5,264 nt of DNA from the NCBI GenBank assembly GCA_902772715.1, contig CACYBT010000431.1:1-5264 (forward strand), written 5' to 3'. Shown here piece after piece: positions 1-5,264 of the stretch. A program made the translations under genes and the position numbers. This stretch comes from an uncultured Succinivibrio sp. GTDB taxonomy: Bacteria > Pseudomonadota > Gammaproteobacteria > Enterobacterales > Succinivibrionaceae. Every line of letters begins with the position of its first letter. The first letter of the stretch is position 1. Below the pieces are notes generated by a model. The model worked only from the letters and a program-made list of their open reading frames with translations, had not been told where the DNA came from and made no database searches.

Positions 1-1
1 G

Positions 2-82
2 CTTTTAGAAAAACACCAGGGCAAGAAACTGCTGTGGAAGATGTTTTATGAGCGCGGGATTAAAATAGGGACGATGGGGTAA
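2..82 (+). CDS. C-terminal end of an unidentified protein (5' part outside the window)
   Basis: An open frame enters from the left edge and ends at a TAA at 80-82, giving 26 residues that end in ...FYERGIKIGTMG. The residues are mixed basic and hydrophobic, with no recognisable domain. GC is 36 of 82 bases (about 44%), well above the operon to its right, and this is the main reason to treat it as the tail of a real gene rather than a chance frame. It is transcribed towards the operon (convergent). No function can be assigned from this fragment. Confidence 0.5.
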   Translation, partial: LLEKHQGKKLLWKMFYERGIKIGTMG

Positions 83-257
83 TCTGCTTGGGGATTGGTA
101 GGGAATCTGTGCAAAACTGATTCTTGGTTAACTCCAGTGATGATGACGTTAGCAATATCTACTTCAAAAAACGGTATGGAATCTCATTATATGGAGAAAT
201 TTGATAAACTGCAGTGTTTTTTTGGATGCAAAAGTGCCGAGATTTCTTTAGAGGAAT

Positions 258-285
258 TTGACACATATCTTGACTTAAGCATAAT
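258..285 (+). promoter_or_regulatory. Possible sigma70-type promoter in the spacer
   Basis: TTGACA at 258-263 is followed after 16 bases by CATAAT at 280-285. The first is a perfect consensus -35 and the second a 5-of-6 match to TATAAT. No plausible plus-strand gene lies downstream, so if active it would make a small RNA or a transcript antisense to the 3' end of the operon. In AT-rich DNA such pairs arise by chance, so the call is weak. Confidence 0.2.
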
Positions 286-351
286 GTTGACTTTGATACT
301 TTAATGACCATTATGCTGCATACGAGCTATGTCATCTATGATAATGATCTA

Positions 352-381
352 GGATTTTTAATAAAATTATGATAAAAATCC
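352..381. repeat. 9-bp perfect inverted repeat
   Basis: GGATTTTTA (352-360) and TAAAAATCC (373-381) are exact reverse complements around a 12-base AT-rich loop. No T run follows on either strand, so it does not look like a standard terminator. It lies about 65 bases downstream of the possible plus-strand promoter. Confidence 0.4.
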
Positions 382-661
382 CCAATTGTGAAGTCTATGA
401 ATGTTTTAAGATCAAACAGAAACTTCTTTTTGGATAGCATTTACAAGAGTAATCTTTACTGGATATAAAAGGTCTTTACCTTGTTATTTAGTCAAAAAAT
501 TTTTATGAGGTAGCGTCACATTTGAACAATATGTTAAAACATTTTTTAAGTGTTACGAACGATGGCACTGAACTTAGCTAACTTTTGGCATAAAACAAGT
601 AAATTTTTTTTAAAGTATGAAACAACAAGTAATTCACTTAATTTTATGTTTTCATTAGAGA

Positions 662-1632
662 CTATAACTTTAATCTTTCTCTTGTCCATTTATATATTCG
701 ACAATAAAAGAATCCTAAAATCAAAGTAGTCACCATGTTTATTGATAAACACAAAAGATATTTGATATAAATATTGCTAAATGTCATGTATGGTAATATG
801 TTAAAAAGAATACTCCCTCCTATTCCTTGAGTAAGGTAGAAAAAAATCGAATTTTTACCAATGTAGTTTACGATTGGGTTATAAAGATTGTGAACATATT
901 TATATAATGTTAAAACTACAAAGCAAGAAGGGAGACTACAGATTATATAAGGAAGATTAACGGGAAATTTACTATCTTGAAGGTTAACTTTGTAAAACTT
1001 GAAAATAACAATAACTACTAAACATGTTAATAATGCAATTATTATCTGTTTTGTTTTTACCTTTGTCAGTTCAACACCTAAAATGATAAGAGAGGTGTAA
1101 AAAAGACAATACCTTAATGAGGATAATAATATTTTACAGTCAAAGTTATATCTTCCAGTATATACCAATAGATAATAAGCCAAAGACAGTAAAATAAAGG
1201 GCCATCTAAACCATTTGAAAAAATTATATATTATGTATGTCAACATAACTGAAGATAAATAGACAGGAATAAACCAATAACTTCCTGCAATAACAGGAAA
1301 TTTTGGAGCATCTGTGACGTTCAAAAATAATGATTGGGCAATTTTGCTAATCGAATATTGAGAAAATATTATTTGGTAAAAGATTAAGAAGAACGTAAAT
1401 ACTAATGAAATCTTTGTCATCTGTTTAATTGGATTAAGCTTTCCAGATGTTGCAAAAGTTAATCCAGTCAAGATAAAAAAAACAGGAACATCGAAGAACA
1501 GACTGACATTACGAAATATATCAGGAAGATATAAACTTCCGGACCAAAAAGAAGTATGTATTTGAATTACTTGAAGAATTACCCCCCCCTGACAAGATCA
1601 ATGAAGTTGTTTCTTGGATTTATCTGCGCCAT
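662..1632 (-). CDS. Acyltransferase-3 family membrane O-acyltransferase, frameshifted (OFF) at a G8 tract
   Basis: This is an integral membrane enzyme of the OafA-like acyltransferase-3 family, which transfers acetyl or other acyl groups to surface sugars. The only ATG in the leading frame is at 1632, just after an in-frame TAG. Translation reads 17 residues, ending IDLVRGG, and stops at TAA 1579-1581, directly after the G run at 1582-1589. The rest of the protein continues in another frame to the stop at 662. Adding one G gives a continuous 323-residue protein. In it R15 and H26 form the family's R-X10-H motif, followed by FFDVPVFFILTG (46-57), typical of the next helix, and further hydrophobic helices to the end. 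Residues 1-54 are lost if translation is taken only from the TTG at 1471. The gene is last in the operon, 60 bases after the glycosyltransferase, with a weak ribosome site. The family is secure; the acyl group and acceptor are unknown. Confidence 0.9.
1582..1589 (-). repeat. Poly-G tract (G8 on the coding strand) in the acyltransferase gene
   Basis: Eight C on the plus strand are eight G in the coding strand, at codons 15-17. Lengths of 6, 9 or 12 would join the two frames, and 9 gives exactly the R-X10-H spacing of the family. With 8 the ribosome meets TAA immediately after the tract. A run of this length is very unlikely by chance in DNA of about 30% GC, and runs of this kind slip during replication in known phase-variable genes. 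Confidence 0.9.
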
Positions 1633-1692
1633 ATACTAATACACTTTTTTTCAAAAACAATCAAAAATATACAAATTTTGGAAAATAATTTG

Positions 1693-3240
1693 TTAATTCG
1701 CTAGTTTTATAGAGAATCTTTTATCAAAATTTAAATAACTGTCAGTATCAGAAAGGTTTTCTAATTCACTTATAATTTTCTCCCGATCCTTATCCGATAA
1801 GGGAATTAACTGTTCTTTTAGTATTTCTTTATCTTTTTTAGATGCTAGAATCTTTTTGACATAGTGATCCTTATCTGAAACATAGATTACGGGTGTCTGG
1901 TAGTTATATCCTCCGTCAACATGAATAGTTCTGTTGTTAAATGTTGAAAAAAGAGGATTATAAAGCTGGGGAATGTAATATAAAATTCGCTTAGCAATTG
2001 GATTCATCCACGTGTACGCTGTTCCGCGGTCTGCAATTATTCCGTGACAAGCCCAAACAAATATAGAAATGTATGCAGCGGATAGCAGTGTTAGACCTTG
2101 AGTTATTTTTAATGATTTTTTATTACAAAAAGTTGAATAATAGCAACTTACAACTAGCAGAATTGATGAAAACCATAAGTTATATCTTGCAATTCCTGTC
2201 ATTCCACAATTTATATGTACCATTAATGAAATGCCTATTAGTGTAACAAAAGAGCATAATAAAAAAACAAAATATTCTTTTCTCTTTTCTGAAAAAATAA
2301 TAACTCCAATTACTATGAATAACAAAAAAGGAAAATAAGGGAATATTCCAAAATTTAAGTCTGTTAAATATGCTATTAGTCTACCAAATAATCCTTCTGT
2401 TGTTCCCATTCCTTGCATGACAACCATTCTGTTCCATCTAAATAAGTTTAGAGCTATTGGAATAAAGGTTATTAGTTGAATTAACGTTAATTGACTTATT
2501 TCTTTAATATTTTGGGTGCTAACTTTTTTGATTTTATCTATTTTGTAAAAAGAAGGTTCTTTATGTATCGCATATTTAAACCAGATAAACAGGCAAATTG
2601 GTGTCAGAGTAATATTCAGTGTTGTTGCTAAGGACATGAAGAAAAGTGACGTTTTGAATTTTTGACAAAACAATGCTACTAGAGAGTATATACACAATGA
2701 GGTGATTAACACTTCTGCAGATGGCCATGTTATGTAAAACATGGTTGGGCCAAAAGCTAAAATTGTAAACAACGACCATTTTATAATGCTATTTAAGGGA
2801 ATCTTTACTAAAAAAAATAAGGCAATTAAAAAATAAATTGCATTTCCTAAAGGGAAGGCGTAGGAACATTTTAAATGTAATAATTTAAGCGCAACAACAA
2901 AAGGAATAATCGCAACAGAATATGTTGGAAAGTAGAAAGTATATCTTTTTCCACTTGGGTGATTTATTGAAAACTTTCCATTCTGCCATGCATCCCAATA
3001 CCAACTATGTTCAGGATAGTATCTGTGAGCTCTTTTCAAATCATCATCAGTAATATCATCAGTTAAATGATAGGAAATAGAAATGGTTGGAAGCATATAA
3101 TCATCAGATTCTCCTATAGGATGTGTGTTTATTAGTAGAGCCGATGAAATATAAATAAAAGCAATCAATATAAAAGTGGGAACAAAAATTTTCCCTTTTA
3201 ATTTTGCAAGATAGATATTATTTATTTTATTTAATAACAT
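1693..3240 (-). CDS. Polytopic membrane glycosyltransferase, GT-C-like
   Basis: A membrane protein of 515 residues (518 if read from 3249) with about ten hydrophobic helices and a soluble C-terminal tail of roughly 110 residues. After the first helix (about residues 21-41, counted from 3249) comes an outside loop with ESDD at 47-50. An acidic pair in this first loop is the catalytic signature of GT-C enzymes, which use polyprenyl-phosphate sugars on the periplasmic side. The loop also holds an aromatic-rich stretch (77-110). The ATG at 3240 is preferred: AGAGG at 3254-3250 lies 9 bases before it, but directly abuts the ATG at 3249 with no spacing. It follows the SMR-like gene by 19 bases, so both are co-transcribed. 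Donor sugar and acceptor are unknown; a polyprenyl-phospho-pentose donor is inferred from the neighbours. An undefined membrane protein or a Wzy-like polymerase is a less likely alternative. Confidence 0.75.
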   Translation of the reverse strand: MLLNKINNIYLAKLKGKIFVPTFILIAFIYISSALLINTHPIGESDDYMLPTISISYHLTDDITDDDLKRAHRYYPEHSWYWDAWQNGKFSINHPSGKRYTFYFPTYSVAIIPFVVALKLLHLKCSYAFPLGNAIYFLIALFFLVKIPLNSIIKWSLFTILAFGPTMFYITWPSAEVLITSLCIYSLVALFCQKFKTSLFFMSLATTLNITLTPICLFIWFKYAIHKEPSFYKIDKIKKVSTQNIKEISQLTLIQLITFIPIALNLFRWNRMVVMQGMGTTEGLFGRLIAYLTDLNFGIFPYFPFLLFIVIGVIIFSEKRKEYFVFLLCSFVTLIGISLMVHINCGMTGIARYNLWFSSILLVVSCYYSTFCNKKSLKITQGLTLLSAAYISIFVWACHGIIADRGTAYTWMNPIAKRILYYIPQLYNPLFSTFNNRTIHVDGGYNYQTPVIYVSDKDHYVKKILASKKDKEILKEQLIPLSDKDREKIISELENLSDTDSYLNFDKRFSIKLAN

Positions 3241-3249
3241 TCCAAACAT

Positions 3250-3254
3250 CCTCT
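3250..3254 (-). promoter_or_regulatory. Ribosome binding site that decides the glycosyltransferase start
   Basis: AGAGG on the minus strand touches the ATG at 3247-3249 with no gap, but is 9 bases from the next in-frame ATG at 3238-3240. The second ATG is therefore the likelier start, which shortens the protein by three residues. Confidence 0.55.
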
Positions 3255-3259
3255 ATGAA

Positions 3260-3631
3260 TTAACTTCTTGAAATAATAAAAATACCTATTACAATCAGTA
3301 GTAATCCAATAATTCTCAAGAAATTTAAATTTTCGTGCAGAAAGAAATATCCAATACCTGCAGTAATCAAAAAACCCATTGCGGATAACGGGTAAGCTTG
3401 TGAAACTTCAATTTTTTTAAGAACAACAAGCCATAATGCAAGACTAACTACATAAAGGCTCATTCCTGTGATGAACCATACGTTTAACATTAGCTGAAAG
3501 CAAAAGTGAATTCCCTCTGCTAATGAAGAAGGTAATGAGCCAACAGATAACATTGTCTTACGGAGTGCAATTTGGGCGAATGAGGTCAGTAATACACTCA
3601 AAAAAGCTGTAATAAAAACGAAAATGTTCAT
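3260..3631 (-). CDS. Small four-helix SMR/DMT family carrier, ArnE/ArnF-like; probable polyprenyl-phospho-sugar flippase subunit
   Basis: A 123-residue protein with four hydrophobic helices (about 3-22, 50-71, 82-98 and 105-121). The stretch from K72 to E100 (KKIEVSQAYPL, then GFLITAG and HE) is the conserved core of small multidrug-resistance proteins and of the ArnE/ArnF flippase that moves undecaprenyl-phospho-aminoarabinose. The length is normal for the family. The start ATG at 3631 lies 5 bases after the TAG of the UbiA gene (3639-3637), with no good ribosome site of its own, so translation is probably coupled to that gene. Placed between a polyprenyl-phosphate sugar transferase and a membrane glycosyltransferase, it most likely flips the lipid-linked sugar to the periplasm and acts as a homo- or heterodimer. 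A drug-export role is possible from sequence alone but does not fit the context. Confidence 0.88.
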   Translation of the reverse strand: MNIFVFITAFLSVLLTSFAQIALRKTMLSVGSLPSSLAEGIHFCFQLMLNVWFITGMSLYVVSLALWLVVLKKIEVSQAYPLSAMGFLITAGIGYFFLHENLNFLRIIGLLLIVIGIFIISRS

Positions 3632-3636
3632 ATCGA

Positions 3637-4731
3637 CTAGATTTTGACAAATGCTGCAAAAAGGAAGAAAACCACAAATAATGTACCTATAACTAAAGTT
3701 ACTTTATCTTTAATTGCATAAACAACAGGATCTTCGTTCATATTTCCTCTAGCTGATTTTATAAAGATGCGTGCAAGCCAATAAAGTAATGTTGGTAAGC
3801 AGAAATAAGCAAACCAAATGGATTGAAACGTTTCTTTGATTTCATCCTGATTAAAGTAAATATCCAATACTAGTATTGAAAGAAAACCTGAACCAATTGC
3901 CATCCCTATAATTACAGGCATATCGTTTACTTGATAGGCTCTGCCTTTGGTTTTTTCTATGCTTTTTTGTTTTAGATTAAACAGTTCTGCATATCGTTTA
4001 ATAAAAGCAAGAGACAGGAATAAAAAGAATGAAAATGAAATCAGCCAAACGGAAAGCTCTAAAGAAGCAATTATTGTTCCTAAAAATACTCTGTATGTGT
4101 ACATCATTGCCAACAATATGCAGTCTAGAATAATTAGTTTTTTCGCTTTTGCCGAGTAAAAAAAGTTTATTAGAATGTAGATAAAAGCAAGGATTAAAAA
4201 AAATGGTGAGATTGTATAAGCAATTATGGAGCCTAAAGTAAAACAGAAAAATGCTAAAAATAAACCCAATATGATGGACAGATCCCCACTCGCAAGAGGT
4301 CTTTTCCTTTTGGTTTCATGAGCGCGGTCATTTTCTAGGTCTAGCAAGTCATTTATTACATAAACAGTGCTTGTAATTAGAGAGAAAGCGCAGATTCCAA
4401 ATAAAGAACAAAAATATGTCGTCGTGGAAAGAATTTGATGGGAAGCAATAAGTGGTAAAAGGATCAATAGGTTCTTTATCCACTGGTGAACTCTTAATTG
4501 CTTAAAAATAAGTTTAACTGTTGTTTTTTCAGCATTAGGTTTCAGATATTCAAGTTGCAGGTCTGAAGGAAATCGATTCTCATTGCTTGACACAGCATAT
4601 CTTTTACTGCAGATTTTCCATACATCAATATCTGCTGAAGAGTTACCGATATATTCAATATGAGAATTTTTAAAGTTTTCTTTTATAAACTCTGCTTTGA
4701 TATTCCCTTGTAAATTAGGTTTACCCCCCCC
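3637..4731 (-). CDS. 3' part of a split HAD-UbiA gene: UbiA-family polyprenyl-phosphate phosphoribosyltransferase domain
   Basis: This frame is open from a TAG at 4734-4732 down to the stop at 3637. In the rejoined 486-residue protein it gives residues 123-486. It first completes the HAD domain: K134, and YIGNSSAD at 149-156. The UbiA domain then starts with LRVHQWIKN (201-209). It carries the first Asp motif NDxxDxxxD (N249, D250, D253, D257) followed by KRKRPLASG. The second conserved region has YSAKAKK, D325 and R336, and then KRYAEL. These match the UbiA branch that transfers 5-phosphoribose from PRPP to polyprenyl phosphate, as in the mycobacterial decaprenyl-phosphoribose pathway, rather than quinone or heme enzymes. 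A GTG at 4593 could open a 318-residue frame, but it lies inside the coding sequence, has no convincing ribosome site, and should not be taken as the native start. Confidence 0.92.
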   Translation of the reverse strand, partial: GGGKPNLQGNIKAEFIKENFKNSHIEYIGNSSADIDVWKICSKRYAVSSNENRFPSDLQLEYLKPNAEKTTVKLIFKQLRVHQWIKNLLILLPLIASHQILSTTTYFCSLFGICAFSLITSTVYVINDLLDLENDRAHETKRKRPLASGDLSIILGLFLAFFCFTLGSIIAYTISPFFLILAFIYILINFFYSAKAKKLIILDCILLAMMYTYRVFLGTIIASLELSVWLISFSFFLFLSLAFIKRYAELFNLKQKSIEKTKGRAYQVNDMPVIIGMAIGSGFLSILVLDIYFNQDEIKETFQSIWFAYFCLPTLLYWLARIFIKSARGNMNEDPVVYAIKDKVTLVIGTLFVVFFLFAAFVKI

Positions 4732-5098
4732 CTATCGCAACAGATCCAGTGGCATAATATCCATCAAATAAATGTGAATATTTTTTGAATATAGCACTTA
4801 CGATTTTATCGGCAGATGCGCTTATTAGAAAAACCAAATAGCCATGGTTTTTCTTTGAACATATTAAGTTATGAACAGATGTATTTACTGGAAGAAGAGA
4901 AGGATTAAAACTGTACTGCTGCGCTAGTTTTTCCTTTAGTAGAGTTTTTCCCCCATAAACTAGCCAAAAAATACAAAAAAACAGTATGAGTGGATTTTTC
5001 ATAAAACAATAGATAAAACTCTCGTATAACATGTCTGTTTGAAGAAATGTTCCATCTAAATCTACACAAAGAATTTTATCATTGTTTTGTTTATCCAT
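4721..5098 (-). CDS. 5' part of a split HAD-UbiA gene: HAD-family phosphatase domain, stopped after a G9 tract
   Basis: Residues 1-125 of the fused enzyme. HAD motif I is DLDGT with D13 as expected nucleophile and D15 as acid/base; motif II is LISAS (91-95). A hydrophobic helix at about 35-49 lies between them, as in HAD domains fused to UbiA. The frame reads through nine G and stops at TAA 4723-4721, so this sequence would make only a truncated HAD piece without motifs III and IV. With eight G the frame runs into the UbiA part, giving 486 residues, the usual size of HAD-UbiA fusions. The likely role is to remove the 5-phosphate from polyprenyl-phospho-5-phosphoribose made by the partner domain, on the cytoplasmic face. 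ATG 5098 is chosen because motif I begins only 12 residues later; its ribosome site is weak. It is the first gene of the operon. Confidence 0.9.
   Translation of the reverse strand: MDKQNNDKILCVDLDGTFLQTDMLYESFIYCFMKNPLILFFCIFWLVYGGKTLLKEKLAQQYSFNPSLLPVNTSVHNLICSKKNHGYLVFLISASADKIVSAIFKKYSHLFDGYYATGSVAIGGG
4724..4732 (-). repeat. Poly-G tract (G9 on the coding strand) in the HAD-UbiA gene
   Basis: Nine C on the plus strand are nine G in the coding strand, encoding GGG in a loop between HAD motifs II and III. With 9 the upstream frame ends in TAA right after the tract. With 5, 8 or 11 it joins the frame that carries the rest of the HAD domain and all of UbiA. A frameshift here would cut off about 1.1 kb of coding sequence and, by polarity, could also lower expression of the downstream genes. 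Confidence 0.9.
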
Positions 5099-5193
5099 AG
5101 TACTATTTAGCTTATTGAACTTTTTAGATCCGTGTTGGTTAAAATCCTTTCAATGACTCAATATGTAATTATATAATTGCATAAAATGCAAAT

Positions 5194-5223
5194 ATTATAA
5201 CACAAGTATTGCATAAAATGCAA
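5194..5223 (-). promoter_or_regulatory. Proximal operon promoter formed across repeat units 2 and 1
   Basis: On the minus strand TTGCAT (5223-5218, unit 2) is followed after 18 bases by TATAAT (5199-5194, unit 1), with TG one base before it, giving an extended -10. Transcription would begin near 5187 and leave a leader of about 90 bases before the ATG at 5098. It is the likely promoter of the four-gene operon. Confidence 0.65.
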
Positions 5224-5225
5224 AT

Positions 5226-5255
5226 ATTATAACACAAGTATTGCATAAAATGCAA
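5226..5255 (-). promoter_or_regulatory. Second, identical promoter formed across repeat units 3 and 2
   Basis: The same elements are shifted by exactly one repeat: TTGCAT at 5255-5250, 18 bases, then TGT-TATAAT with the hexamer at 5231-5226. A third TATAAT at 5263-5258 would belong to a further promoter if another unit lies beyond the window. Each added repeat therefore adds one promoter. Confidence 0.55.
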
Positions 5256-5264
5256 ATATTATAA

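Larger units (their letters stand above)
83..661. other. Gene-poor spacer between a plus-strand gene end and the convergent operon end
   Basis: This stretch of about 580 bases lies between the tail of the left gene and the stop codon of the acyltransferase gene. No frame on either strand has a good start, a ribosome binding site and protein-like composition together. It holds a promoter-like pair on the plus strand (258-285), a 9-bp inverted repeat (352-381) and a T8 run (604-611). Two short plus-strand frames, 176-304 and 280-372, have somewhat protein-like composition and could be remains of a decayed gene, but I recognise neither. I see no clear rho-independent terminator for either convergent gene. 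Confidence 0.5.
5176..5264. repeat. 32-bp tandem repeat, at least 2.8 copies, cut by the window edge
   Basis: Two complete identical units (5176-5207 and 5208-5239) and 25 bases of a third (5240-5264). Each unit contains the perfect palindrome TTGCAT-AAA-ATGCAA and an ATTATA, which reads TATAAT on the minus strand. The copies are identical, as expected for a young or slipping array. The array lies about 80 bases upstream of the first gene of the operon, and its total copy number is not visible. Confidence 0.97.

Noticed and set aside
95..304. Plus-strand frame of 69 codons starting at TTG 95
   Set aside because: It has a TTG start, no ribosome site and no recognisable family. Kept only as possible coding debris, not as a gene.
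590..661. Rho-independent terminator for the operon
   Set aside because: On the minus strand only a 4-5 bp AT-rich stem with a mixed T stretch is present downstream of the stop at 662, too weak to call.
662..1471. An acyltransferase gene starting at TTG 1471
   Set aside because: That start would drop the catalytic R-X10-H region, which is encoded just upstream and joined through the G tract. TTG 1471 is leucine 55 of the full protein.
2576..2779. Second minus-strand frame of 67 codons inside the glycosyltransferase gene
   Set aside because: It overlaps a continuous membrane-protein gene in another frame and has no start signal or domain.
3947..4159. Plus-strand frame of 70 codons
   Set aside because: It lies wholly opposite the UbiA coding sequence, whose family motifs are clear, so it is a shadow frame.
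3637..4593. A free-standing 318-residue UbiA gene starting at GTG 4593
   Set aside because: The frame stays open upstream and encodes the missing HAD motifs III and IV, so the GTG is an internal valine codon of the fusion gene.
1582..4732. Both frameshifts are only sequencing errors
   Set aside because: Not excluded for the exact counts, but long G runs in two genes of one AT-rich operon, each breaking frame by a single base in a tolerant or motif position, are better explained as slippage-prone tracts. Accurate reads would decide.
1693..5098. A phage-type GtrA/GtrB/Gtr glucosylation operon
   Set aside because: The donor enzyme has UbiA and HAD motifs, not a GtrB-type GT2 fold, and the small carrier is SMR/ArnE-F-like rather than GtrA-like.
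5176..5264. CRISPR array
   Set aside because: The 32-bp units follow each other directly with no unique spacers between them, so it is a simple tandem repeat.

Overview
The window is AT-rich (about 30% GC by eye) and is filled almost entirely by one minus-strand operon, read from right to left, that makes and moves a lipid-linked sugar. The genes fit a surface-glycan (LPS, O-antigen or glycoprotein) decoration locus of an AT-rich Gram-negative bacterium, probably a proteobacterium. Genus cannot be set from the sequence. The first 82 bases are the 3' end of an unrelated plus-strand gene with clearly higher GC (36 of 82 bases), which suggests that the operon sits at the edge of a transferred or variable region.

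Layout, in transcription order (right to left). At 5176-5264 there are at least 2.8 copies of a 32-bp tandem repeat that runs off the window. Each repeat junction builds a good minus-strand sigma70-type promoter. Then come: a HAD-phosphatase/UbiA-prenyltransferase fusion gene (5098-3637), split here by a run of nine G; a small four-helix SMR/ArnE-F-like carrier (3631-3260); a large GT-C-like membrane glycosyltransferase (3240-1693); and a membrane acyltransferase of the acyltransferase-3 family (1632-662), split by a run of eight G. The remaining 83-661 holds no convincing gene, only weak promoter-like and inverted-repeat signals and possible coding debris.

How the genes could work together (inference from families). 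UbiA would transfer 5-phosphoribose, or a related phosphopentose, to polyprenyl phosphate, and the fused HAD phosphatase would remove the 5-phosphate. The SMR protein would flip the polyprenyl-phospho-sugar across the inner membrane. The GT-C enzyme would use it as donor on the periplasmic side, and the acyltransferase would O-acylate the product.

The most interesting point is that the first and last genes each carry a long poly-G tract, each one base away from the length that restores a full-length, motif-perfect protein: the fusion gene has 9 G and needs 8, and the acyltransferase has 8 G and needs 9. With the promoter-bearing tandem repeat upstream, this looks like a contingency locus with three variable elements, captured with both genes OFF. 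Homopolymer sequencing error is the main alternative for the exact tract lengths.
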